A stretch of DNA of 64,000 bases. It comes from Luscinia megarhynchos. Its lineage: Eukaryota; Chordata; Aves; Passeriformes; Turdidae. Position numbers and translations under genes: made by a program. Each line of letters begins with the position of its first letter. Within the stretch, counting starts at the first letter, position 1. This document shows positions 1-11,451 of this stretch, one piece after another. The notes beneath the pieces were generated by a model. The model was not told the origin of the DNA, did not search any database, and saw only the letters and a program-made list of their open reading frames with translations. The DNA is taken from contig CM067568.1 of NCBI GenBank assembly GCA_034336665.1, positions 43,442,770-43,506,769 on the forward strand, given 5' to 3'.

Positions 1-696
1 AGTAAATTATTTTGGAAATAAAAAAATATTTTACCTAAGCAATCAAAAAAATCTCTGTCCTTCCTCTGAGACCGCCAAACCAAATCCCTTGAAACTATTT
101 CTGTTCCATTATAAGATTCTCTGTCACTAAGCATATTTAGTATGCTAAAAGGAAACTTAATTTTCAGAGCTTGAAGGTTTGGCTTATAAAGAAATACTCT
201 TGGACCTAAAAGCCTCCCCTAAAACCCAGAAGAGTAAGAAATTACTGATGACTCTGTCAGGCAAAACTCTTAATGTACATCCAAAGATATACAAACAGAG
301 ATGTAACAAAAAGAACAATTGTTGCAAGGGGAAAAAACAGAAAGATAACTTCATCATTATTTCAGCTTTAAGAACATTCCCAGAAAATAGAACCCTGCTA
401 AATCAGGAAGTGGACAGATGTCAACCTATTAAAGATTACACATATCATAACACAAAAAAAATTCAGCAAACTTTTGTTTTCAGTGAAAAGTCCTATGCAC
501 ACAGACTAAGTGAGTCCAGGTAATCTTCAAACAGATTGCCTAAAATTCAGATGTTTTTCCAATGACTGCTACACTGGCAGAAGTCATGTCTAAAGGATGT
601 TTCTGACTTTTCTGCAATGGAGCCACTTTCAATACAAATCTGAAGTAAAGGGACAAAACTTGTACCTCAGTAGGGCAACATTATTTTCTGGACTAA
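1..696. other. Unique AT-rich DNA, no gene seen
   Basis: Neither strand shows a recognisable gene, RNA or repeat. A 114-codon open frame at 179-523 (+) has no recognisable motif. Its composition, rich in Lys, Thr and Asn, is what AT-rich non-coding DNA gives by chance. Confidence 0.6.
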
Positions 697-704
697 ATGG
701 TACA

Positions 705-960
705 CAGTTCTAGAACTGATAGGACAAAGGATAATATTTTTAAACTGCAAGAGGATAAGTTTAGATTAGATATGAGGGCTAAATTCTTTACTGGGAAGGT
801 GGTGAGACATGAGCTGCTCAGAGTAGTGGAATGCACATCCCTGGACCAGGTTGGAGCAATCTTGTCTGGTGTAAGGGGTCCCTGCTCAGGGCAGCAGAGT
901 GGGAAACAAATGGGCTTTAAGGTCCCTTCCAGCTGCAAACTGTTCCATGATTCTATGTTT
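705..960 (+). mobile_element. CR1 LINE, 3'-end fragment
   Basis: This is a 5'-truncated copy of the avian CR1 non-LTR retrotransposon, covering the end of ORF2 and the 3' untranslated part. It begins with a degenerate AGGACAAAGG block and continues through the TTCTTTACTGGGAAGGTGGT stretch. It then has the CCTGGACCAGGTTGGA block and GGTCCCTTCCAGCTGCAAAC, and ends with one terminal octamer ATTCTATG at 950-957. CR1 copies are normally 5'-truncated and end in short repeats of this octamer. Overlapping open frames on both strands (697-969 and 693-938) are fragments and shadows of the element. It is too diverged to be active. Confidence 0.93.
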
Positions 961-969
961 TTGAACTGA

Positions 970-1770
970 CGTTTGTATTAAGAAATTGTCTTATATCTTG
1001 TATAATTTTAAAATAAATTTATCCATGCTTACTTCTGAAAAGTCTTTGAACTGAAACTATTAAAAAAAAATTTACATTAAAATTACTCATGTGTTCTGCC
1101 TGGGAGAAAGACTCTGACTTTGGACTATTGAAACAGTATTTTTGGGCCCATATTCACACTGACACCATTCCTTTCATTGGAACTCTGTACCAAAATATGA
1201 AATAAAAACTTGTGAGAGCAAAGCAGAAGTGTTAAAAATAGTAAAAGAAGTGCTAAAAAGAGTAATTGAACAAAGAGTAAAAAAAAATTCTCTGTAATTG
1301 AAATCTATGCATAAATATCAGATTTCAGAAGAGCCCAGTCTTCCATTATATTTTGCTCATTTTCAGCTTTTACCTGCAAGTTCTGGTTTTTTGCTTCTAT
1401 TTTTCACTGTGTGGAATGTGTCAATATAGTCTTTACAAGACTATAAAATAAATCTTCAGCTATATATCTTCAAGAAAACTGAAACATACCTAAGTTCTTA
1501 AAATAGTGGTGAAAGGTAAAGACTTTTAACAACTTCTGTTATTCTTCTTTCTAGGTAAGAACATACAAGGCTTTGCAAAACTAACCAAAGACCATAAGGG
1601 CCCTCAGAAACTCATCACTGACTATCTTGAGTAACTGCTGGATACTCAGCACACAAGTAATAGTATTGCTTAGTGAAATATATTTTACCTAACAGAACAA
1701 GAAAGTTAATTAAAAAGTGAAAACAAAAGATGTATTATCCAGTGTATTAGCATCCAGGAACTTATTGATA
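970..1770. other. Unique AT-rich DNA, no gene seen
   Basis: Non-coding sequence with short A-runs and many stop codons in all frames. I see no repeat family or conserved-looking block. Confidence 0.6.
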
Positions 1771-1776
1771 TTTAGA

Positions 1777-2275
1777 ATAGAATCATGGGATAATTTAGTT
1801 TGGAAGGAACTGCTGAAGTCTCAAGTCCAACTTCCTGCTCACAGCAGGGTCAACTATGAGATTGGACCATGTTATTCCAGGTTTTATTGTTTGGCCTGGA
1901 AAACCCCTAAGGATGGAGAGAATACCGTGTCTCTGGGCAACTTCTTTAATGTGTCACTACCTTCATAATGGAAAGATTTTCTATATATCCAGACATAATC
2001 TCCCTTGCTCCACTGTATGCACTGAAATCTTGTCCTGCCCTGTTGTGGTGTCTCTCATCTCCTACCAAGCTGTGCAGGTCCCTGTCCACCAAGATTCCCA
2101 GGTCCTTTTCAGCTGCTTCTGACCCAATCTCTAGCCTGCACTGGTGCAAGTGATTATTTCTTCCCAGATACAGGACTTTATCCTCGACCTTGATGGATTG
2201 CACAAGGTCCTGACAGCCCATTCTTCCAGCCTGTCTGGCTCTGTACAGATGGCTGGCCTGACCTCTAGAATGTAG
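1777..2275 (-). mobile_element. CR1 LINE fragment with internal deletion
   Basis: Reverse-strand CR1. The 3' end lies at the left, with an AGAATCATGGG start followed by a GGTTGGAAGG-like stretch and TCAAGTCCAACTTCC. The 3' non-coding part runs to about 2040. The sequence then jumps to an upstream part of ORF2, from about 2070, whose reverse strand encodes the familiar VLYLGRNN and AEKDLGILVDRDL patterns after the reverse-transcriptase core. The ORF2 tail normally between these blocks is missing, so this copy carries an internal deletion of several hundred bases or arose by a template jump. A 117-codon frame (2299-1946) is a remnant of ORF2, not a gene. Confidence 0.9.
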
Positions 2276-2279
2276 AATA

Positions 2280-4860
2280 CAATCACTGGTAGCAGTCACT
2301 CAGGATTTATCATGCAAGTGCTATCCAAAATGTGTGAAAGTATGCCAATTAGGAAAAAAAAAACACAAAGAAAAAAGAAAGAATGATACATGTTGTCAAT
2401 GATCCATTTATTTTGCAGAATGCTCCTTCAAGACTCACAAAGGGACAAAACATTGTTCCATTTGTCTCTGACTTCATTAGAAGAGGATTTCCAAAACTTT
2501 TGCCTCCTGATTTTTTTTTTTTTTCCTTTTTGAAGGGCCTTGTAGTGTTCTGAAGCATGCACAGTGTGTTCAGTAACCCCTTGGGGAATTGTAGCAACCC
2601 CTCATTGAAAACAATGTCAGGCAATCCTTCATATGCTGTAAGAGAGACAGCACACTTTCCTCCAAAACAGGTGTGTCTTACATGACATGAAGTTTTCCTC
2701 TTTTACAATAGACTTTTTTGTGACCAAAAAAATAACCACGAGTCAAGGAGACAGACATAGGAGGAAAATTATTCTTCTCCTTGAACATTTTTTGCATTGA
2801 AATTATGAAATGTCTTTTTGTAAATTTACCAGAACTTTCAAAACTGCAATACACAGTTCCACACAATCTGCTAATCATGGACAATGGTACAGCAACAACT
2901 TGGTATGGCCAGTTTGATGTTTACAGTAATGTATCAATACAAAGAAATAAAGACGTCTCTCTTTTTTTTAAACATATAGAAGGTTTTAATTTTTAACTAG
3001 GTGGGGTTTTTTCTTTTTGTTTTTTCTTAATTGAGATAAGACAGGGTTTTTCTTTAAAACTTATGAAAAATCCACAAATGGTGTTAATTTCACTCTGTTT
3101 GCTGACATCTCAGACGATCAGACTCGTGATAAAAAACAAACTCCTCAAAACTCACCATTAATAGCGAAAAGAAATCTAAAGGTGGAGCAGGATAGGAGAG
3201 GGGAGTACCCCTGTCCTGGTTGTGTGACAGATGGGGAAGATTGCCTTGGGTAATATTAGTATATAGAGAATTGTAGCCCAAATGAAGGAAAAATTTTCAT
3301 CCTAAGACTCTTTGAAAGATATGATATTTAGTTCAGCTCTTCACTGATGCATGATTTCAGAACACAAAATTGCACAATTTTTACAATTACAGTAGTGCTT
3401 GCATCAGCCCCAGGATGATCAATAGCCAAAACACAGGGGTGGGTGCACCCATGTCAATAGATACTAAATCTTTCCAGAGCAGAACAGGGTCAGAAGCTCA
3501 AGCAATTAGTCATTCTGCCCACCACAAGCTCTATTAAGCCCATATTTAATGCCTGCAGGCAGTGAAACATAAACAAGAATCATGGATCACAGCACGATTC
3601 AATTCTCTTGGGAAAAAAGGAAAGTCAATCTCACTTAAAATTGCTCTCATAACTAATTACTATATTTCTTAACCTACTTAACAGTAGATTTAGATAAATA
3701 TATTACTCCTCTCTTTCCCTTAAAGGATCTTAAATTATTAGAAAATTTCAGAAAAAGCAATCTCCAGTAACACATCTTACTTCTTAAACACATTTCTTTC
3801 TATTCCAAAGTAAAATTATTCTGCCTACATTTAATTATTTTTTTGCATGTCCTAGAGACTAATCTTTGCAAATTAGAAATAGAAGGATTTTTTTTATTAA
3901 TATTACAGACCACAGTGGAATGTCAAGGATTTGTGATACAGTTTCTCTTAAAAGGTGCAAGTAGTCACAGTATGGTTCAATGAGATTCTATGACTTTCAT
4001 TATCCTAACTCGTTGCTCGCTCTTATGTTAAATTGCCTTGGGTTTCACAAACCTACTGATTTTTGAGAAATTCCTTTTTCCCTTTCCACTTCGGAGCTGT
4101 TAAATTAAATCTTTAAAAGTTACCCTCAAAGAGCAAGATAACCTGGATAATATTTGTCCTTTCACTCCAGAAAAGGCAGAAGTTTCCTTACCTCTCCAGG
4201 GAGTAAGAAAGGTGCAGCTTTAGTGGCATTGGCTGTAGCTGTGCAAGGAATACACTCTCATTCCTAACTCACAAAAGTTGCTACAAGAAAAAAGGTTCCT
4301 ATATGCTGTGTATGGAAAGACATTACAGAGATCTGGCCATCAGGTCAGATTCTAGATAAGGCACTGTACATTCTAAAATGAGAGAGAATTTCTAATCTTT
4401 GTCAAAAGAGCTCTCAAAATATGGGTGATACAAGAGCAGAAAGTAGAAATACTCTGGCAAAGCAGTTTCCACTTAGTTGTCTTGAGACAGGTGATGCATC
4501 TAACAGATCCACATTCCTTTCATTAATGGCATCTGACCAAAATAGAGCTGTTCAAAACTGTGCACACACCTTTTCTCCACAGTTCCCAAATACCCATAAA
4601 AATACGGGGGGGGGAAAATAGAATCTCCTTCACTATGTGGTGAACAGATTTAAGATATTTCTGTATAACCACAAGTTTGGGGGAACTTTAGAAGTTGTGT
4701 CCCTTGTAAATAGGTTAAATAGGGCTCCAGTCTGCACCTGCTCAGGAGCAGCTCCACAGCAAGCACCAAAGACAGAAGGAAAGTCCTCTCTGTCCAGACA
4801 TTAAAGCAACTGTGCTTGCAGATGATACTGCACTGTATGTTCATCTTTTCTAGCCAATTC
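2280..4860. other. Unique AT-rich DNA with small homopolymer runs
   Basis: No gene or interspersed repeat recognised. There is a run of 14 T at 2511-2524, a T-rich stretch around 3000-3055 and a run of 9 G at 4606-4614. Small open frames at 2349-2624 (-), 2678-2884 (-), 2781-2996 (+) and 4421-4621 (+) lack recognisable motifs. The stretch 4650-4860 is slightly richer in G+C and could be an old unclassified repeat next to the following CR1 piece. Confidence 0.55.
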
Positions 4861-4867
4861 ATGAACC

Positions 4868-5060
4868 ACTGAATCATAGAGGTTGGAATAGACCTTCACA
4901 ATCATCAGTCCAACCTTTGACCAATCACCACCCTGTCAAGGAAACCATAAAACTAAGCAGCAAATTCAGTTTCTTGAGTTACCACACATTCAGAGAAGCA
5001 CCCACAGGTGGTAGGACAAAGATGGATAACTGCAATGACATTCACAAGTCAGCAGCTGAA
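4868..5060 (-). mobile_element. CR1 LINE 3'-end fragment (Y-like subfamily)
   Basis: Starts with the reversed terminal unit GAATCATAGA at 4871, followed by GGTTGGAATAGACCTTCACA and CAGTCCAACCTTTGACC. The block reading CACCACCCTGTCAAGGAAACC is characteristic of the CR1-Y-like 3' end rather than the commoner type. From about 4960 the similarity weakens. The right edge is approximate. Confidence 0.8.
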
Positions 5061-5064
5061 ATTA

Positions 5065-6470
5065 TTCTATTATTATGGATAATGATAACTCTTCCCTTGC
5101 ATTAAATTTTAAGAAGATATGGATTGTGGTCTTCCTCTTATTTTTTTATTTTTTTAAATCTTAAATTGACAAAAAGTTTAGTTAGAAAATCAACTCTAGA
5201 GAGATACAATTTGCTGAGTAGTCATCTTAGCTCTTCTTCCCACAGAGCAAAAATAGCTATAATTTAGTAATTTAACTTTTTTGTGAGAGCATTAGACTTT
5301 CAAGGCATGATTTTTTGTTTTACTCTGCTGGGAAAAGAGGCAAGACAATGTGAAAAGAATCATTATATTGGCTCTCCATTTCTTTATAAAGAAGAAATTC
5401 AGAATAATAGTCAGTGATATTGCAAAACAAATTTGTTTCTCTTACTTCTTCATCCTATGGATTAAAAGAGGCAGAACATAAGAGAAGTGGTATGTTATCC
5501 TATTCTATTGAGAAAATAATGACAGTTCAACAAGAATGATTAGGCAAGACTGAATATTTAACCAATCCAGACTGAATATTTAACCAATCCAGCCAAACTG
5601 TTGAAATCAGAAATTCTATTTTCATTTTATGTGCTAACTTCTGACAATAAATGTTTGATAGTCGTGTTATATAAATGCATGTTTAAAACTGTTTACTTCT
5701 TTTTTGCATATTTAGTTCAGCATTTACTCTCAGTATTTCATCATGAGAACAACAGAATCATTCAACTGCTATTGGATCATGGTGTCAGAAACACAACTTT
5801 AGTATTCTAACATCAAATTTGTCTATTAGAATTATATGGGCTACATAAAATGAAGTCATGGCGTCAGCCTTTATGAATTGTCCTTAGTATTTCATTTATA
5901 GGCAAAATGAGATGGGATGAGATTCAAGAATCAACATGAAAAATATTGTACACCATTCTCTAGAAAAACCTATAAACCATGACAGCATCCACTTCCTAAA
6001 GTTATAGTGTAAAGAAAACCCAGGTTAATTCCTTTATAAAACTTAAATCTTGTATTTCCAGCCTGCATAGCATAATATGTCTAGGGGCAGCACTGGTTTA
6101 TTATATAAAGTCTTAACATTCAACAGCTCAGCCATTGTAAACCTTGGTCTCTAAGGGTGGTTTATTTTTAAACTGAGCAGGTTCCTGTAGAAAGCCAGGC
6201 TCCGTGCAGTGTTTTGCCAAACCAAGAGACAGACTAAGTGCTGGTGTCAGGCAGAAGTGAGCAGTAGGCACACAAAGTAACCCTTTAGCCAGAGTCATCT
6301 CATCACATGAAATCAGCTCCACAGAAAACTTTGCATGAAAAGCTCACATGAAAACTTTGTCTCAAACAATTCAGGCCATGCTCTGGTGACAATAATTTCA
6401 TACTTCCATACAAAATAATGTATTTCCTAACAGGCAGATTTAAGAGCAAGAGCTCCAAAGACTGGCAAGA
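5065..6470. other. Unique AT-rich DNA
   Basis: No gene recognised. It contains the 22-bp tandem duplication described separately. A 69-codon frame at 5601-5810 (+) and a 64-codon frame at 6128-6322 (-) show nothing recognisable. Confidence 0.55.
5549..5592. repeat. 22-bp perfect tandem duplication
   Basis: The unit ACTGAATATTTAACCAATCC plus AG occurs twice in a row without mismatch (5549-5570 and 5571-5592). Perfect identity suggests a recent slippage or repair duplication, and it may be polymorphic. Confidence 0.95.
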
Positions 6471-6474
6471 CTAA

Positions 6475-6680
6475 GTTATAGAATAAAAGCATGGTTTGGA
6501 TTGGAAGGAACATCTAGCTCCAGTCCCCTGGCTATCCACAGACACTAGACCAGGGTGCTCAAAGCCTCCTCCAGCCTGACCTGGAACACTTGCAGAGATG
6601 GGGAATCCACAACTTTTCCAATCAACATTTTCCAGTGTCTCACTACTCTCAGTAAAGAATTTCTTCCATATATACATATA
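6475..6680 (-). mobile_element. CR1 LINE 3'-end fragment
   Basis: The reverse-strand CR1 3' end begins near 6475 with TATAGAATAAAAGC and TTTGGATTGGAAGGAACATC. It then has the CAGGGTGCTCAAAGCCTCCT block, TGACCTGGAACACTTGCAGA and AGTAAAGAATTTCTTCC. About 200 bp remain. On the reverse strand the short frames here (6471-6677, 6545-6736) are tail remnants of ORF2. Similarity stops near 6680 in an AT-rich stretch. Confidence 0.9.
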
Positions 6681-6689
6681 TTTTTTATA

Positions 6690-9670
6690 TTAGTGCAACT
6701 TACTGATTCATTGCACAGACTTATTTTTACTGACATACTACTTAAAATAATTTATGTTAAGTGTTCTATTGGCCCTTTCTACACAGTGTACTGTAACCTA
6801 CAGCTTATCTGATCTCAGGCAAAAGCTTTGTGTCACCATTTACCAGTACTTGTATAAGCCATATTTCTGTATAAGCCAATTAACATAAAGATATCACAAT
6901 TTGTGAATGACTTCCAGAGGAAGGAAACAACTCTGTCTTACAGGGTGAACAGCAATTTGCTGAGATCATACTCAAAACTGAGAGAGTGAGTCACAAGGAT
7001 TTATCAAAGGCCAGGGTAAAATGATCAACAGAAATTACATTTCTGGAATTCGAAGCTAAGGCTTAAATCTGAATGAAACCCATTTATATTTATGGTATGA
7101 TTTTTGGCAGTATACCTCTCCCAATAAAAACCCACCATATGTCAAAGCATCCCGAGTACCAAGAACATGTTTCTCAGGGATTACCAGAACAGAAAGAGGT
7201 CCTGCTTCTGAAATAGGGTGTGTAATAGGGTGTGTATTTCTTTTCTGGCACATGTCTAACTGTTGCCTACTTCTAAGTTTCATAAACAAACCCCTAGCAT
7301 TTTTTGTGGCAAGGAAAATTTTAGGGTAACCAATACAGAAATATGTAAACCTTACAGCTGTGGAAACTCTTAAGAAAAGGATGCTCTTATAAGGTTTCAA
7401 AAAATGGTAGGATGCACCCTCACACAGGGCCACAAACCTGCATTTCATCAGATATATAAAAAGATATATATACACACACCCTGTCTTGATCACTGTCAAC
7501 CAGATAAGCCCTCCTGCAGCAGCCCATTCCAATTGTAGCACATAACTGAAGTGTACTCAAAATGCCTAGAGCCAAAAGGGTGTTGTACTGATTCTAACTT
7601 TTGGTGCCTCTCTCCATGCATCCTGTAGATGCATCTTTCCATCAATATTCTAGTCAAGATTTTGATTCCATTAGGCACCCATTAGTCAAAGTTAAATCCT
7701 TTGGGTTTTATGGCATATTTTATTTTCTACTCTTTTTCAGAATTCTCACACTACCTTTACACAAGCCCAAAGAATTGAAATATTTCTGTTTGCCTTAGAG
7801 GAACAATTTCTTCACTTCTGATGGTATCCAGGTTTTGCTTCAGACATTACAATATATAATAGTAATAGTCTTGAGAATGCAGTCTCTACCACATATAGAG
7901 CACCTGAGTAGAAAGCAACATCTAAATTCATATTATACATAGTTATAAATTGAAGTCTCAGAAGAGTTTCCTACTGCTTTCAGGTATGTTTCACCAAGAG
8001 GTGTATATAAAACATTGAACTGGCACAATACAAGACTAGAAAACTTTGCAGCTCTCCAAATCTATTTAAAAATATATATACTGTGCTGTCCTGATTGACC
8101 AGAATACTGATGTATAAGTCTGAAGTCTCAACACAATCATCAGTGCTCACTCAAGGAAGTGTGTAAGAAGAACTAGTAATCCTAAATTAGTATTATAAGT
8201 ACAGGTATTATTTTTCTAATGTAAGAAACCACAGCAAACTTTAAGTTCAGGTTATCATTATATAATAATTTGATCTTCCAGGATGTGGAAATGCACATAC
8301 ACCGTCACACAGTGCCTAGAAACTCTCATGAAGGACTTCCATTCACTGGGTGCTCCACAATGCAACCAGGAGACATCCATCTCTGTTGTGACAGAGATGA
8401 AACTTAAAAGCATAAAGGGAAACTATGACAAACATGAAGGTACTACTGACAATTTATGGAAAATTTTCAAAAGCTCTCAAGGGTTGAACTCCAGATGCTG
8501 AGGAAAGAGCCTATGCTTGAGTGACTTGCTCAACACCATATACAGCACTCAATAACTTTGAGAGGTGAAACCAGACCCCCAAAAATCCCTTTGCTGGTGC
8601 TTTAGCATCAAGAACATCCCTTCTCTCCATTAATGTTCCAGGGTGTCATTTCTTACACTTGGGTCACCCCACACTTTCAGCAAAGCATGTCTCAAAACAC
8701 TTATTCACTAGATTAATTGCCACCACATTGTGTCTTACAAGTACTGCAGATGTAAGGCTGTGGAACTAGAGGGAAAAGGTAATAATGTGTAGCAAATACA
8801 TCAAACTCAATGTTTCCTTACTCCTTCCACAGAGACATTCTTTCATTTCCATGAAATTAGGCTGACCTGATGCACTTATCCACAGGTTCATCAGTTTCTA
8901 TGCAATTTTAAGACACACTTCATTATTCATTTGAGTCACTTGGCTGCCCTCTTGAAAACTGTCTGTAGTATTTGAATATTAATTCTATTTCCAAGAGTTC
9001 TGCCCATGTTTTTGTCTCCCTTGTGTCTGCTTGGGCAGATCATTAATTAATGAATCACTACAGATAACAGGTTTATATTTAAGTACTTGGTGATGCAGAT
9101 GCCTGAATCTATTAACAAGGAAAGCCTACATTTTGCCTTTTTGCCTAGTGACTTCCACTAGGAAAGCCACTGAGTAGGCAAAAAATAGATCAGGGTTGAT
9201 TTTATTGCTTTTAATGTATTTCCATCTAGACTGAAGAAGTGTCAGACATCTGGTTAAACAACAGGCATATGGAACAAAGGTGTAGTTACAGGCCTCAATA
9301 GACTTTTTACAGTAACATTCATAATTTGACAAATAGTAAATAAAGCCTTAAGCAAGGCAGAAGATACTTTATCTGAAGGAACACTCTAAGTTGCTACCAC
9401 TGGAATACCATCAAATTTAACTCTCCTACTGCTCACACAATGATCAGAATCAAACTCTAGATCTTAAAAGTAGGCCAGAAAACCCAAAGCCCTATTTACA
9501 TCTTATCACATTGCATTTTTTAAAGTCCCTTAATAGGAGCTTCTCTCAAAATATCAGTTATTCAGAACTTCAAAGGAAGTGAAATACTGAAAGCTTCAGA
9601 TTATTGATACTATTTCTCTGTCCATGACAGGAGCAGCAAAGCTGATAAAGAAGCTAGAATATTCAATGCC
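6690..9670. other. Unique AT-rich DNA, no supported gene
   Basis: No interspersed repeat recognised. The reverse strand has a 161-codon open frame at 7541-7056, the longest frame in the window not explained by a repeat. It shows no domain or signal I recognise, and its middle crosses a short tandem repeat and an AT/AC alternating stretch (about 7455-7480). I therefore do not call it a gene. Other frames (8283-8501 +, 9126-9332 -) are equally unsupported. Confidence 0.5.
7212..7235. repeat. 12-bp tandem duplication
   Basis: AATAGGGTGTGT is present twice back to back (7212-7223 and 7224-7235). It is a small slippage duplication. Confidence 0.9.
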
Positions 9671-9673
9671 AAT

Positions 9674-9861
9674 TAAAACAGAACAAAACAAAACAAAAAA
9701 CAAAAACCCTAAAAAACCAACCAAAAACCCAAACAAAACAAAAAACAAAACAAAAAACAAACAAACAAAAAAGCCCAAAAAAACCAAAAATAAAACAAAA
9801 CTGCAAAACAAAACAAAACAAAAAAAAAAAAAAAAAGGAAAAAAACCACAAAAAAACCCCC
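9674..9861. repeat. A/C-only low-complexity tract, (CAAAA)n-like
   Basis: Nearly 190 bp consist almost entirely of A and C on the + strand. Units of CAAAA, CAAAAAA and CCAAAAA alternate, with only a few G or T, and there is a run of about 16 A near 9821-9836. Long apparent proteins rich in Lys/Asn/Thr on + and Phe on - arise here purely from composition (9624-9869 +, 9874-9596 -). It could be an expanded A-rich tail or a plain microsatellite. I see no element attached on either side. Confidence 0.9.
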
Positions 9862-9864
9862 AAG

Positions 9865-11450
9865 GATAGGGCATGTTAGGAACTCTATTTAGCCAATTCC
9901 AAGGCAGTGAAGTCTTATATCACTTAGAGGTTACAGAGAAACTGATTAGATATTCAAACTGCTAACTGGATACTGAAAAATATAACAATTAATACTTCAT
10001 TTTCTCTTTACTAAATGCAGTCATGGCCTGCCAATCTTAATTTCAAGCCCAAATGATTTTAGAACCATAACAAGAGAGCCTGTAATGTATTTGATTTGTT
10101 TATACTTTAACAGTTCAATGGGGTGTTTATTATTATTTTCAACAGATTACTTAAAATTATTTTGCTGATATATTGACAAGGGTGAATAAATATTTAGAAT
10201 AACAAGATGTCCAAGCAAAGAGAAGTCAATCCCATTTCCTCATACTTTATGCAAACAAATTGCCATAGGTAAAACTTCTGGGATTTTTCTCTGTTCCAGT
10301 GGAACCAATGGATTAGTAATACATGATATTAAAAACAGTCAACACATGCTGAGCAGTAACTCAGAAACTGTGGAAATCTCTTTGGTACTTCACTGTTTAA
10401 ACCAGATTTCACCCAGATGCTGGGTGCAAGTAGTACTACTTAGAGATGAACAGGTGCTAAGGTAGTTCTAAATCCTCTGGGCTCAGATGAGAAGGCAGAG
10501 AGCTGTAATGTATTCTCCTGTATTCAAAGTTTTCAGTTCAGCTCAAGGTTTCAAGAAACAAGGATGTGCTGGCTAGGTTTTCCTGGCTGTGAATGCAGCC
10601 CCTGCACGGACAGACAGGATGGGAGAGGAGGGGCAGAGAGCAAGAGTGCAGGGACACCCTTCAGTGGTTACCAGGGCACAGTGAACAGGAGCAATCAGGA
10701 GACTTGCAGCAAAAATGCAGCTGTGAACCGAAGCAACATGCAAAAATAGGGGTGCCAAGGGCCAATGTCATCCAAATTCTTCAGAGGACAGGAAAACACT
10801 GCAAAATCTACACAGAAAGGTGTTTCTCCTGTGCCCTTCTTTTACCATTTTGACTCATTACAACCATAATTTTCACAGGATGCACCAGTATACTGACTGT
10901 TAGGGTTTGTTAGTAATTCAAATACTGCCTTATAATACATATAGAATATACACTAATTAAAAAATAAGATTTACTTAGAGAATGGTGTTAAGCTGTCTTC
11001 TCTTGAGCATGAGGATACAGTTGCTCTCTATGAAAATATATAAGAAATTTTCTACCATTTTTTTGCCTTGCAAAACACCATTTTTATAAATTTCCCTGTA
11101 CAGTAGTCTTTTTCTAGCAGCTGAAATAAAACAGACACACAAAGGTAGCACTACTGCTTACCAGATCTTTTTCCTTTCCCTGAAACACAAATGCAGGAAC
11201 ATATAGGATTTGCTACCATAATACAAGAAACACTTAATTTTACCACTGCTTTCCCAGGCACAAGGGTATAAGAAGGAAATAAATGTAGCTCCAGAATACA
11301 GAAGAATTTTTTAATCAAATGTTCATTTCACCTTTGTTCATGTAAAACTTTCAATAATATGAGAAGTTTTGCCTAACCAGACTGCCTAAAAGCTGAGGAC
11401 TGGTTTCAGTATTTTGTCTCAGATGAACATTACCTATGCACTACATAATT
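9865..11450. other. Unique DNA with one G+C-richer patch
   Basis: No gene recognised. The patch 10560-10760 is richer in G+C and in C/G dinucleotides than its surroundings and has short open frames on both strands. The frames lack motifs, and the patch may be an old repeat that I cannot place. The remainder is ordinary AT-rich sequence. Confidence 0.5.
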
Positions 11451-11451
11451 C

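Noticed and set aside
4650..4860. Possible unclassified repeat left of the Y-like CR1 piece
   Set aside because: Composition differs slightly, but nothing links it to a known family.
9596..9874. Phe-rich (reverse) and Lys/Asn-rich (forward) proteins
   Set aside because: Both are produced by the A/C-only simple tract and are not genes.
10560..10760. Possible coding exon in a G+C-richer patch
   Set aside because: Short frames on both strands, no domain, and no convincing splice-site pair keeping one frame.
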